In this document: in pieces, positions 17,050 to 26,703 of the stretch | How the letters are laid out: each line of letters starts with the position of its first letter | How positions within the stretch are numbered: position 1 is the stretch's first letter | Assembly: GCF_003611695.1 (NCBI RefSeq) | Contig: NZ_RAWE01000045.1 | Span: 1-56,747, forward strand | Length of the DNA stretch: 56,747 nt | Reading direction: 5' to 3' | Origin: Corallococcus carmarthensis | GTDB lineage: Bacteria; Myxococcota; Myxococcia; Myxococcales; Myxococcaceae | Notes under the pieces: generated by a model | What the model saw: the letters and a program-made list of their open reading frames with translations, nothing else | Told to the model about the DNA's origin: nothing | Database searches by the model: none | Made by a program: the position numbers and the translations under genes

Positions 17050-20000
17050 ATGCGCAGACTTTCTCTGCTGGCCCTCTGCCTCGTTGTCGCCACCGCGTGT
17101 TCTCGCGGCGACAAGGACGCGAAGGGCGGCCCCTCGGAGACCGGCACCGCGCCGGCTTCGTCCTCGAAGTCCCCTGGCCTCGCCGTTGAACCGCTGCCCG
17201 AGCCTCCCGCGCTGAAGATCGACGCCGAGGACGCCGCGGCGCAGGGCCCGCTCTCCATCGCGGCCGTGCGGCCCGAGGGCCAGGTCTACGGCAACGCCCG
17301 GCCGACCATCACCTTCACCAAGCCGATGATCGCCCTGGGCTCCGTCGCCGCGGAGCGCGGCCTGGCGGCGCCCGCGAAGATCGACCCCGCGCTGGATGGC
17401 GAGTGGCGCTGGCTGGGCTCCGCGAGCGTGGAGTTCGTGCCGAGCTCGCCCGCGAAGCTGGGGACGAAGTACACGGTGACGGTGCCCGCGGGCCTCAAGG
17501 CCATGGACGGCACCGCGCTGGCGGCGCCGTACACCTTCACGTTCGAGACGCCGCGCCCGTCCATCCAATCCGCGCAGCCGGAGGCGGACTTCCGCTGGCT
17601 GCAGCCGGAGCAGGCCTTCACGCTGACCTTCAACCAGGCGGTGAAGGACCTGGCGCAGCACGCGCGCCTGGAGCCCGCGACCGGCGCCCCCGTGCCGCTC
17701 ACGCTGGTGAAGGCGACGGCGTACGCGGACATGAAGGAGACGCAGGTGGGCAGCGGCCCGGAGCGCAAGTCCCAGGACCGCCGCGTGAAGTACGAGCTGA
17801 AGGCCGCGCAGAAGCTGCCCGCGGGAACGCAGTTCACCCTGGTGGTGGACGGCGAGCTGACCGGCACGGACGGCCCGCTGCCCATGGGCGAGGCGGTGCG
17901 CTACGCGTACGCCACCTACGGCGCGCTCAAGGTGGAGTCCGCGGGCGCGTGCGTGTTCACCTGGGGCGAGGAGAAGTGCTCCTACGGCCCGCTCATCCTC
18001 TTCACGTCCAACGAGCTGGATGTCGCATCGCTCAAGGGCAAGGTGACGCTGGAGCCGAAGGCGGAGATCGACTGGGAGCGCGTGCAGACGCAGATGCCCT
18101 GGTCGGGCGGCGAGCTGAAGAACCCGTATGTGTCGCTGCCCGGCCGCTACCGTCCCGGCACCACGTACAAGATCAAGGTCGCCGCGGGCTACAAGGACCT
18201 CTTCGGCCAGACGGGCCCCGCCTTCCAGGGCGAGGTGAAGCTGTCGGACGTGGAGCCCTCCTTCGACTCCGGCTCGCGCGAGGCGCTGGTGGAGGCGTCC
18301 GGTGACGGCTCCATCCCGCTGGTGACGACCAACATCCCGGAGGTGCAGGCGGAGGTGTGGTCGCTGTCCCCCGCGCAGCTCGCGCAGCTCATCGACACCA
18401 ACGAGTGGCCGTCCACGGAGCCCTACCGGACGACGGTGGACACGAAGGCCCCGCGCAACGTGGAGCGCACGTCGCCGCTCAACCTGCGCCCGGCGTTCAA
18501 CGAGGCGAAGACGGGCCTGTTCCTCACGCGGCTCGTGGCGCCGTCGCTGAAGGACCGCAACCCGCGCCGCGTCATCGGGCAGGTGACGGACCTGGCGGTG
18601 CACGCGAAGCTGGGTGCCGCCTCTGGCGTGGTGTGGGTGACGTCGCTGGCGACGGGCGCCCCGGTGCCGGAAGCGCAGCTGACGCTCTGGGACAAGGCGG
18701 GCACGGAGCACTGGACGGGCACGACGGACGCCAACGGCCTGGCGAAGGTGCCCGGCCTGTCGGAGCTGCTCAAGCCCAAGAACGAGTCCTCCTGGGACAC
18801 GCCGTGGGCCATGGTGTCCGCGGTGAAGGACACGGACATCGGCGTGACGCTGTCCACGTGGGAGGGCGGCATGTCGCCCGGCGCGTTCTCGCTGCAGAGC
18901 GCGTGGGAGGGCCGCGTTCCGGACAGCCTGGGCTTCGTGTTCGCCGACCGCGGCATCTACCGCCCCGGTGACGACGTGATGCTCAAGGGCGTGGCGCGCT
19001 ACCGCCGCCTGGGCGTGCTCAAGTCGCCGCCCGCGAACGCGAAGGCGCAGGTCACGGTGACCAGCTCGCGCGGCGAGAAGGTCTTCCAGACGGAGGCCAC
19101 CGTCACGAAGTACGGCACCTTCCGCGCGGACCTCAAGCTGGGCAAGGACATGCCCCTGGGCTACTACGACGTGGCCGCGAAGCTGAAGGTCGGCGGCGAG
19201 TCGCTGAGCTACGGCGGCACCTTCCGCGTGGAGGAGTACCGCGCGCCGCAGTTCCGCGTGGACGTGGCGGTGCCGAAGAAGGACGCCGCCGCGGGTGATC
19301 CGCTCACCGCCCGCGTGGACGCGCGCTACCTGTTCGGCGGCGCCATGGGCGACGCACAGGTGCGCTGGAACGTGCAGCGTGCCAGCTCCTTCTTCACGCC
19401 CCCGGGCAACGAGGCCTTCACCTTCGGAGTGAATACCTGGTGGTGGGACGACGAGGCGCCGGAGCACAGCAGCGACTCGTTCGCCACGGGGGATGGCCGC
19501 ACGGACGCGCAGGGACAGCTGGCGTTGGCGCTGGGCACCGCGGACGCGCCCGGTGGCAAGACGTGGGAGTACACGCTGGAGGCGGAGGTGGAGGACGTCA
19601 ACCGCCAGCGCGTCGCCAACCGCAACCTCATCACCGTGCACCCCGCGGACGTCTACGCGGGCCTGCGCATGCTCTCCACCGGCTTCGCGGAAGCGGGCAA
19701 GGAGGTGGGCCTGGAAGTGGTCGCCGTGTCGCCGGAGGGCAAGCGCCAGGACGGCGTCGCGGTGGACGTGAACATCAAGCGCCGCGAGTGGAAGTCGATC
19801 CGCAAGAAGGGCGACGGCGGCCAGTGGTTCACCGTCACGGAGCCCGTGGAGACGGAAGCGGCGAAGTGCTCGGTGAAGAGCGCGGCGACGCCGCAGGCCT
19901 GCAAGTTCACCCCCGCGGAGCCCGGCCTGTACGTGATGGAGGCGGTGGCCACGGACGCGAAGGGCCGCAAGGCGACGACGCGCGACTCGCTCTACGTCAC

Positions 20001-22947
20001 CGGCAGCGGCTGGGTGTCCTGGCAGCGCAACGACACGGACCGCATCGACCTGGTGGCGGACAAGCAGCTGTACGACGTGGGTGACACCGCGAAGGTGCTG
20101 GTGAAGAGCCCGTACCCGCAGGCGGACGCGCTCGTCACGGTGGAGCGCGAGGGCGTGCTCAGCGTGCGCCGCGTGAAGCTCAAGGGCAGCGCCACCGCGC
20201 TGGACATCCCGCTGGGCGAAGGCGCCATCCCCAACGTCTACGTGGGCGTGGTGCTGGTGCGTGGCCGCGTGGAGGCGGCCAAGGGCATCGAGTCCGGCGA
20301 CGACCCGGGCCGCCCCGCGGTGCGCGTGGGCTACACGCAGCTCCGGGTGGAGAAGAAGTCCAAGCGCCTGTCGGTAGCGCTGACGCCGGACGCGCCGGAG
20401 AAGCGCCCGCGCGACAAGGTGACGGTGAACGTCGCGGTGAAGGACTCGGCGGGCCAGGGCACGAAGGCGGAGGTGACGCTCTGGGCCGTGGATGAAGGCG
20501 TGCTGCGGCTGACGGGCTACAAGACGCCGGATCCGGTGGACGCGATGTTCCAGGAGCGCGGCCTGTCGGTGCGCATCGGCGAGCCGCTCATCCACCTGGT
20601 GCTGCGCAAGCTGTACGGCGAGAAGGGCTCGCGTCCGGGCGGCTCCGGCGGCTCCGACACGACGGGCTCCGGCATCCGGTCCAACTTCAAGACGACGGCG
20701 GTCTTCCAGTCGGTGGAGACGGACGACCAGGGCCAGGCGAAGGTGGAGTTCACGCTGCCCGACAACCTGACCACCTTCCGCATCATGGCGGTGGCCGTGA
20801 CGGACGCGGACCGCTTCGGAGTGGGTGAGAGCAAGGTGCAGGTGGCCAAGCCGCTCCTGGCGCTGCCGGCGCTGCCCCGGTTGGTGCGCGTGGGCGACAA
20901 GGCGGAAGCGGGCGTGGTCATCCACACCACGAACCCGGCCATCAAGGAGGCCAAGGTCACCGCGCAGCTCACGGGCGTGCGCGTGGAGGGGCCGGCGGAG
21001 AAGACGGTGCAGCTGGATGGCAAGGCCCGCGAGGTGCGCTTCACCTTCGTGGCCGAGCAGCCGGGCACCGCGGTGCTGCGCTTCGCCGTCGCGGGCGGCG
21101 GGGAGACGGACGCGGTGGAGCAGCAGATCCCCGTGCAGCTGCCCGTGGGCATGGAGGCGGTGGCGGTCTACGGCGACACGACGAACGAGCGCGTGGAAGG
21201 GCTCAAGCCGCCGGGCGGCGTGCGTCCGGGCATGGGCGGCCTCACCCTGACGATGTCGTCCACGGTGATGGGCGGGTTCGACGAGTCGATGAACCAGCTC
21301 GTGGACTACCCCTACGGCTGCCTGGAGCAGATGTCGTCGCGGCTGGTGCCGTTCGTCGCGCTGCGCGAGCTGTCCGGCAAGTTCGGCGTCGCGTGGACCG
21401 GCGGTTCGGACGAGCAGAAGCAGGCGTTCATCCGCGGCTTCCTCAGCGATGACGCGATGAAGACGCAGGGCACGCTGGATCCGGACGCGGTGGTGACGGC
21501 GACGGTGCGCAAGATCGAAGCGCTCCAGAACCACGACGGCGGCTTCCGCTTCTGGGCCTCCAGTGACTGCTCGTCGCCGTATGCGTCCGCGTACGCGACG
21601 CTGGCGTTGGGGCGCGCGAAGGAGGTGGGCTACCCGGTGACCGCGAGCGTGCTCGACAAGGCGAAGAAGTACCTGGCGGACAAGGTGGCGGCGGGCGTGT
21701 GCACGCAGTGCGCCTTCGGCTGCACCGCGCCAGGTCTGGAGACGCGGGTCTTCGCGCTCTACACGCTGTCGCGCATGGGGGCGCCGCGGCCGTCGTACTA
21801 CAACGAGCTGTTCGAGCAGCGGCAGAAGCTGCCGCTCTTCGCGCAGGCGATGCTGACGGACGCCATCTTCGTGGGGAAGGGCAACCGCGCGCAGGGCCAG
21901 AAGCTGCTCCAGGAGCTGCTCAACAAGGCCCAGGAGTCCGCGGCGGGCGTGCACTTCCAGGAGACGGACGCGAAGACGTACGCGCCGCTCTGGTCGTCCG
22001 ACACGCGCACCACGGCGCTGGTGCTCCAGACGCTGGTGGACGTGCAGCCGGAGCACCCCTACGTGTCGAAGATGGGGCGCTACCTGGCGTCCGCGCGCGA
22101 GGGTGACGGGCGCTTCCGCAACACGCAGGAGGCGGCCTTCACGCTGATGGCCCTGTCGGAGGTGGTGCGCCGCAAGGAGACGGCCGTGCCGTCGTTCGAG
22201 GCGGTGGTGAAGCTGGGCGGGCAGGTGATTGCCTCCGCCGACTTCAAGGGCCGCGACATGGGCGTGAAGACGGTGCAGGTGCCGGTGGAGAAGGTGGGCC
22301 CGGCGGACAAGGCGCAGCCCTTCACCTTCGGCGTGAACGGCACGGGCAACCTCTACTACGGGGCGCTCCTGCGCTACGCGCCGGCGCAGCTGCCGGTGGA
22401 CCCGATGGACCGGGGCATCATCGTCCAGCGCTGGTTCGAACCGTACACGGGCGGCGGCCAGGCGAAGGCGGCGCGCGCGGGCGAGCTGGTGCGCGTGCGC
22501 GTGCGCGTGGCCACGCCGATGCGGCGCAACTTCGTGGCGGTGGACGTGCCGCTGCCCGCGGGCCTGGAGCCGGTGGACACGTCGCTGGCCAGCACGGCGC
22601 GGCTGCCGGGCCCCGCGGGCTCCGGCGAGGAGGAGGGCCCCGGAGAGGGCTACGAGTACGAGAGCGAGGAGGACCTGTCGGAGACGGACGAAGGCAACAA
22701 CGTCTGGGCGACGCGCTTCTGGTCGCCGTTCAACCACACGGAGATGCGGGATGACCGCGTGGTGTTCTTCGCCGACGAGCTGCCCCCGGGCGTGCACGTG
22801 ACGAGCTTCGTTGCCCGGGCCACGACGCCGGGTGACTTCCTGCTCAAGCCCGCGCACGCGGAGGAGATGTATTCGCCGGAGGTGTTCGGCCGCTCCGAGG
22901 GTGGACGCTTCCCGGTGCTGATGCCGGACGAGGTTGCTTCGAAGTGA
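17050..22947 (+). CDS. Bacterial alpha-2-macroglobulin lipoprotein
   Basis: This is a large periplasmic protease trap (1965 residues) thought to guard the envelope when peptidoglycan is damaged. The ATG at 17050 gives a signal peptide with lipobox ATAC (Cys17). Several MG/beta-sandwich domains fill the first 1200 residues. The thioester motif CLEQ lies at 1424-1427 in YPYGCLEQMSSR, so this copy should be able to couple covalently to proteases. The alpha-helical thioester domain and an acidic C-terminal region with EEEGPGEGYEYESEEDLSE follow. The next gene, a PBP1C, overlaps by one base; this is the classical pairing of bacterial alpha-2-macroglobulin with PbpC. Confidence 0.93.
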   Translation: MRRLSLLALCLVVATACSRGDKDAKGGPSETGTAPASSSKSPGLAVEPLPEPPALKIDAEDAAAQGPLSIAAVRPEGQVYGNARPTITFTKPMIALGSVAAERGLAAPAKIDPALDGEWRWLGSASVEFVPSSPAKLGTKYTVTVPAGLKAMDGTALAAPYTFTFETPRPSIQSAQPEADFRWLQPEQAFTLTFNQAVKDLAQHARLEPATGAPVPLTLVKATAYADMKETQVGSGPERKSQDRRVKYELKAAQKLPAGTQFTLVVDGELTGTDGPLPMGEAVRYAYATYGALKVESAGACVFTWGEEKCSYGPLILFTSNELDVASLKGKVTLEPKAEIDWERVQTQMPWSGGELKNPYVSLPGRYRPGTTYKIKVAAGYKDLFGQTGPAFQGEVKLSDVEPSFDSGSREALVEASGDGSIPLVTTNIPEVQAEVWSLSPAQLAQLIDTNEWPSTEPYRTTVDTKAPRNVERTSPLNLRPAFNEAKTGLFLTRLVAPSLKDRNPRRVIGQVTDLAVHAKLGAASGVVWVTSLATGAPVPEAQLTLWDKAGTEHWTGTTDANGLAKVPGLSELLKPKNESSWDTPWAMVSAVKDTDIGVTLSTWEGGMSPGAFSLQSAWEGRVPDSLGFVFADRGIYRPGDDVMLKGVARYRRLGVLKSPPANAKAQVTVTSSRGEKVFQTEATVTKYGTFRADLKLGKDMPLGYYDVAAKLKVGGESLSYGGTFRVEEYRAPQFRVDVAVPKKDAAAGDPLTARVDARYLFGGAMGDAQVRWNVQRASSFFTPPGNEAFTFGVNTWWWDDEAPEHSSDSFATGDGRTDAQGQLALALGTADAPGGKTWEYTLEAEVEDVNRQRVANRNLITVHPADVYAGLRMLSTGFAEAGKEVGLEVVAVSPEGKRQDGVAVDVNIKRREWKSIRKKGDGGQWFTVTEPVETEAAKCSVKSAATPQACKFTPAEPGLYVMEAVATDAKGRKATTRDSLYVTGSGWVSWQRNDTDRIDLVADKQLYDVGDTAKVLVKSPYPQADALVTVEREGVLSVRRVKLKGSATALDIPLGEGAIPNVYVGVVLVRGRVEAAKGIESGDDPGRPAVRVGYTQLRVEKKSKRLSVALTPDAPEKRPRDKVTVNVAVKDSAGQGTKAEVTLWAVDEGVLRLTGYKTPDPVDAMFQERGLSVRIGEPLIHLVLRKLYGEKGSRPGGSGGSDTTGSGIRSNFKTTAVFQSVETDDQGQAKVEFTLPDNLTTFRIMAVAVTDADRFGVGESKVQVAKPLLALPALPRLVRVGDKAEAGVVIHTTNPAIKEAKVTAQLTGVRVEGPAEKTVQLDGKAREVRFTFVAEQPGTAVLRFAVAGGGETDAVEQQIPVQLPVGMEAVAVYGDTTNERVEGLKPPGGVRPGMGGLTLTMSSTVMGGFDESMNQLVDYPYGCLEQMSSRLVPFVALRELSGKFGVAWTGGSDEQKQAFIRGFLSDDAMKTQGTLDPDAVVTATVRKIEALQNHDGGFRFWASSDCSSPYASAYATLALGRAKEVGYPVTASVLDKAKKYLADKVAAGVCTQCAFGCTAPGLETRVFALYTLSRMGAPRPSYYNELFEQRQKLPLFAQAMLTDAIFVGKGNRAQGQKLLQELLNKAQESAAGVHFQETDAKTYAPLWSSDTRTTALVLQTLVDVQPEHPYVSKMGRYLASAREGDGRFRNTQEAAFTLMALSEVVRRKETAVPSFEAVVKLGGQVIASADFKGRDMGVKTVQVPVEKVGPADKAQPFTFGVNGTGNLYYGALLRYAPAQLPVDPMDRGIIVQRWFEPYTGGGQAKAARAGELVRVRVRVATPMRRNFVAVDVPLPAGLEPVDTSLASTARLPGPAGSGEEEGPGEGYEYESEEDLSETDEGNNVWATRFWSPFNHTEMRDDRVVFFADELPPGVHVTSFVARATTPGDFLLKPAHAEEMYSPEVFGRSEGGRFPVLMPDEVASK

Positions 22948-25250
22948 TGAAGCGCCTCACGCTTCGCGGGGCGGTGCGCGCCGTGGCGATTGCCGCGGTG
23001 CTCGTGGTGGTGGGCTGCGCGGGCTTCATCGCGTGGCCCCTGCCGGGGACGTTGCTGTCCCGCGAGGCGCTGTCCTCGCTGGTGCTCACCGACCGCACGG
23101 GCCACGCCCTGCGCGAGGTGCTCTCCCGCGAGGACGGACGCAGTGTGGGCCTTCCGGGGGGACGCATTCCCCCGAGGGTGCGGCAGGCCTTCATCGCCGC
23201 GGAGGATCAACGCTTCACGTGGCATCCGGGCGTGGACGTGGTGGCGGTGGCCCGGGCGGCGCGCGACAACGTGTCCGCGGGGCGCATCGTGTCCGGTGCG
23301 TCCACGATTCCGCAGCAGCTGGCGCGCAGGCTGGTGCCTCGCGAGCGTTCGTGGTGGGGCAAGGCCGGTGAGGCGCTGTGGGCGCTGCGGCTGACGGCGC
23401 ACCTGTCCAAGGAACAGGTGCTGTTGGAGTACCTGGACCGCGTGCCGCTGGGGAACTCCACGTTCGGTGTGGAGGCGGCGGCGCAGCGGTACTTCGGGCG
23501 GCCCGCGGAACGGCTGTCGGAGGGACAGGCGGCACTGCTCGCGGGCATGGCGCGGTCTCCCGCGCGGAGGGATCCGTACCGGCGGCCAGAGATGGCGATG
23601 GCCGGGATGCGCGACGTGCTCTCGCGCATGGTGGAGGAGGGCTTCCTGACGAAGGAGGAGGCGCGGCTGGCTGAGGAGACGCCGCTGGACCTGGTGCCTC
23701 CGGAGCGCGTGTTCGAGGTGCCGCACCTGACGACGGCGCTGCTCCAGCGGCTGCCGGAGATGGGGTTGGACCGGGCGTCGCGCATCGAGACGACCATCGA
23801 CCCCGCGCTCCAGGCGGCGGTGGAGAAGGCCATCACGGAGGAGCTGCGGGGACTGGCGCACCGGCGCGTGGGCGAGGCGGCGGCCATCGTCCTGGACAAC
23901 GCGACGGGCGAGGTGCTCGCGTACGTGGGGTCTTCAGACTTCCTGGACGAGGAGAAGGGCGGGCAGAACGACGGCGTGCGTTCCCTGCGGCAGCCGGGGT
24001 CGGCGCTGAAGCCGTTCGCGTATGGACTGGCGCTGAGCAAGGGCTTCACTCCGTCGAGCGTGCTCGCGGACGTGGAGGTGCACCTGGCGACGCCGGGCGG
24101 CGCGTACGTGCCGAAGAACTACGACCGGCGCGTGCACGGCCCGGTGCGGCTGCGGGCGGCGCTGGCGTCCAGCTACAACATCCCGGCCGTGCGGGTGGCG
24201 GACGCGCTGGGGCCGGAGCAGGTGCTGCGCGTGTTGCGCGAGGCGGGCTTCCAGAGCCTCAAGGAGAGCGCGTCGCACTACGGCGTGGGCATCGTGCTTG
24301 GCAACGGTGACGTGACGCTGCGCGAGCTGGCGCGGGCGTACCGGGGGCTGGCGCGGGGTGGGGTGGTGGGACCGGTGAGGGAGGTGCGCGCGGCGTTCGG
24401 ACCGGATGGCTCGCCGCTGAGGATTCCGCAGGAGCTGGAGGAGCACCGCTTCCTGGCGGCGCGGCCGGTGGAGTTGCTCACGGACGTGCTGGCGGACGAG
24501 GCCGCGCGGGCACCGGCCTTCGGCCTGGACAATGCGTTGCGGCTGCCGTTCCGCGTGGCGGCGAAGACGGGGACGAGCCGGGCTCACGTGGACAACTGGG
24601 CGGCGGGCTTCACCCGCGAGCGCACGGTGGCGGTCTGGGTGGGCAACTTCGACGGCACGCCGATGCGCGGAGTGTCCGGCATCACGGGCGCGGGTCCCGT
24701 GTTCGCGCGGGTGATGTCGCTGGCGATGCGAGGCCTCCGCGCCGCGCCGCTGGTGGACCGGAGCCACTTCGAGTCCGCGGAGATCTGCCCGCTGTCCGGT
24801 GAGCGAGCGGGCCCGAACTGCCCCGGAGCGATGAAGGAGGTCTACCTGCCGGGAACGGCGCCGCGCCACGAGTGCAAGATGCACCGGAGCGACGGTGCGC
24901 TGGACGTGGGCCCGGCGTACCTCGCATGGGCGCAGGCGGAAGGGCTGACCTCCACATCGGTGAGCGCGGAGGAGGGGCCGGGGATGCAGCCGGGCTTCAT
25001 CCTGCCGGCGAACGGGGATGAGTTCTTGGTAGAGCCGGAGCTGCCTGAAAGCGCACAGGCGGTGCCGGTGCGCGTGATGGCGCCGCGGGGAGCGAAGCTG
25101 CTGGAGCTGCGCACGGACGATGGCCGCCGCATCGAACTGCGCCCGCCCTTCGTGACGCGGCTGCCCGCGGTGGAAGGGGAGCGCCGGCTGGAGCTCTGGG
25201 CGCCCGGTGGCTCAGAGCCGCTGGCGGTGACGCGGTACCGCGTCCGATGA
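22947..25250 (+). CDS. pbpC: Penicillin-binding protein 1C (bifunctional)
   Basis: This peptidoglycan glycosyltransferase/transpeptidase is anchored by an N-terminal helix (LVVVGCAGFIAWPLPG). The glycosyltransferase Glu is E86 in AAEDQRF, and GASTIPQQLAR follows. The transpeptidase SxxK is S352-A-L-K355, SYN follows in SSYNIPAVR, and KTGTS begins at K540. The C-terminal segment after about 600 matches the biPBP_C domain typical of PBP1C. The 767 residues are normal. The start ATG overlaps the upstream TGA (TGATG), which implies coupled translation with the alpha-2-macroglobulin. Confidence 0.93.
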   Translation: MKRLTLRGAVRAVAIAAVLVVVGCAGFIAWPLPGTLLSREALSSLVLTDRTGHALREVLSREDGRSVGLPGGRIPPRVRQAFIAAEDQRFTWHPGVDVVAVARAARDNVSAGRIVSGASTIPQQLARRLVPRERSWWGKAGEALWALRLTAHLSKEQVLLEYLDRVPLGNSTFGVEAAAQRYFGRPAERLSEGQAALLAGMARSPARRDPYRRPEMAMAGMRDVLSRMVEEGFLTKEEARLAEETPLDLVPPERVFEVPHLTTALLQRLPEMGLDRASRIETTIDPALQAAVEKAITEELRGLAHRRVGEAAAIVLDNATGEVLAYVGSSDFLDEEKGGQNDGVRSLRQPGSALKPFAYGLALSKGFTPSSVLADVEVHLATPGGAYVPKNYDRRVHGPVRLRAALASSYNIPAVRVADALGPEQVLRVLREAGFQSLKESASHYGVGIVLGNGDVTLRELARAYRGLARGGVVGPVREVRAAFGPDGSPLRIPQELEEHRFLAARPVELLTDVLADEAARAPAFGLDNALRLPFRVAAKTGTSRAHVDNWAAGFTRERTVAVWVGNFDGTPMRGVSGITGAGPVFARVMSLAMRGLRAAPLVDRSHFESAEICPLSGERAGPNCPGAMKEVYLPGTAPRHECKMHRSDGALDVGPAYLAWAQAEGLTSTSVSAEEGPGMQPGFILPANGDEFLVEPELPESAQAVPVRVMAPRGAKLLELRTDDGRRIELRPPFVTRLPAVEGERRLELWAPGGSEPLAVTRYRVR

Positions 25251-26494
25251 ACGCCGCGGGCGTCGCCATGCTCATCGCCGCGCTGGTGGTGGGCACGGCG
25301 TCCGCTGCTGAGAGCACCGACGCTTGGGATGGCGCCGCGACTGGGAGGAGCGCGCTGTTGCCGGCGGCTGGCACCTCGACCGTTCGAGCCTCTCCACGCC
25401 ACGCGCGTTCGTCGCCCGCGGCCCGCGCACCGTCCTCTACGAGCGCAACCCCCGCACCTGCTTCCCGTGCGCCCAAGCCCGCGGCCGATACGCAGGTCGA
25501 CGTCCGGATCCTTTCGAAGCACCGGCCCGCTCGGCTGCGGCTGGATGGCCCGCGCTCACTGGAGGTCGTGGCGTCGGGGAACACGCTCATCGTGGACGGC
25601 CGCCCCCAGCCGCATGCCTTGCGGCTCGATGCGGGCCGCTGGCATGTCCGGGGCCGGGGCCTGGACCGGCGCTACGAAGCAGCGCTTTCGCTGGAGGCCC
25701 GGGACGGGGAGTTGCTCGTCGTCGCCACCTTCGAGCTGGAGACCTACGTCGCCGCCGTCACCGCGAGCGAGACCGAGGTCGACACGCCCTTCGAAGCGCT
25801 CCGCGCCCAGGCCATCACCGCCCGCAGCTACGTGCTCGCTTCCGGCAAGCGGCACGATGAGGCCCGGGCCTGCGACCTCACCCACTGCCAGGTCCTTCGC
25901 GGTGAGGGCTTCGCCCGCCACCTGCGCCGCGCTCGCGATGCCGCCCGCTCCACGGAAGGCATCGTGCTTCGCCTGCCCGGGGGGGACATCGCCCTCTCTC
26001 CCTTCCACGCAAGCTGCGGCGGTCACACGGCCGAGCCCGTGGCCGTCTTCGGTGCACCTGACCGCACAGGCGCCGCCGCCGTGCCGGACCGTTGCCCCGC
26101 TTCTCCGTGGCGCGCCGTCGTGCCGCGCGCGCTGGTGACGGCCGCCGCGACGGATGCGCTCGGGGGTCCCGCGCAGGCGGCGGATCTGCTGCTGGATCGG
26201 GACTCCAGTGGCGCGGTGGTGCGCGTCGTGGACCGCGCTTCGGGACGCGATGCCCGCGGCGACGCGTTCTTCCGCGCGCTCGGATCCCGCGCCGGATGGG
26301 ATCGGATCCGCAGCGCGAAGTTCTCCATGACGCTGGGGGGTGACCAGGCACTCCTCGAAGGGCAGGGCCACGGTCACGGCGTCGGTCTCTGTCAGGCCGG
26401 CGCGGCCCTGCTCGCACGGCAGGGATGGACCGCGGAGCAGTTGCTCGCGCACTACTTCCCGCACGCCCTTCCCGGGAAGCTCCAGGACAAGTGA
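25247..26494 (+). CDS. SpoIID/LytB-domain protein, possible peptidoglycan lytic factor
   Basis: SpoIID-family proteins strip or cut glycan strands during wall remodelling. This 415-residue protein has a signal-like N-terminus (MNAAGVAMLIAALVVGTASA), an Ala/Pro/Ser-rich linker, then the SpoIID core. Family signatures are ALRAQAITARSY, SPFHASCGGHTA and the C-terminal GQGHGHGVGLCQAGAA. The ATG overlaps the pbpC stop by 4 bases (ATGA), so the three genes form one tightly coupled operon. A wall-cleaving partner next to a wall-building PBP1C is functionally sensible. Whether it is catalytic or only a glycan-binding regulator is not visible. Confidence 0.88.
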   Translation: MNAAGVAMLIAALVVGTASAAESTDAWDGAATGRSALLPAAGTSTVRASPRHARSSPAARAPSSTSATPAPASRAPKPAADTQVDVRILSKHRPARLRLDGPRSLEVVASGNTLIVDGRPQPHALRLDAGRWHVRGRGLDRRYEAALSLEARDGELLVVATFELETYVAAVTASETEVDTPFEALRAQAITARSYVLASGKRHDEARACDLTHCQVLRGEGFARHLRRARDAARSTEGIVLRLPGGDIALSPFHASCGGHTAEPVAVFGAPDRTGAAAVPDRCPASPWRAVVPRALVTAAATDALGGPAQAADLLLDRDSSGAVVRVVDRASGRDARGDAFFRALGSRAGWDRIRSAKFSMTLGGDQALLEGQGHGHGVGLCQAGAALLARQGWTAEQLLAHYFPHALPGKLQDK

Positions 26495-26703
26495 ACGCGG
26501 GGGCCGGAATGGCCTTCAGTTCGCAGTCGTCCGCGAAGGTGACGGCCCTCCGGGGGCTCTCCTCCGGCCTCACCGCAAGGGCTTACCAGCAGCCGGTGTG
26601 CTCCGTATCGATTGCTCCAGAGCCCTCAGCCCCGCGCGGTCCGGTGGGGAGGTGGCTTCGCGCACCGGCCATCCCGGTGCGGGACCCAACCGGGAGGCAT
26701 CAC

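Noticed and set aside
16993-22857. 1954-codon minus-strand frame opposite alpha-2-macroglobulin
   Set aside because: Shadow of a long high-GC gene; no start site or domain.
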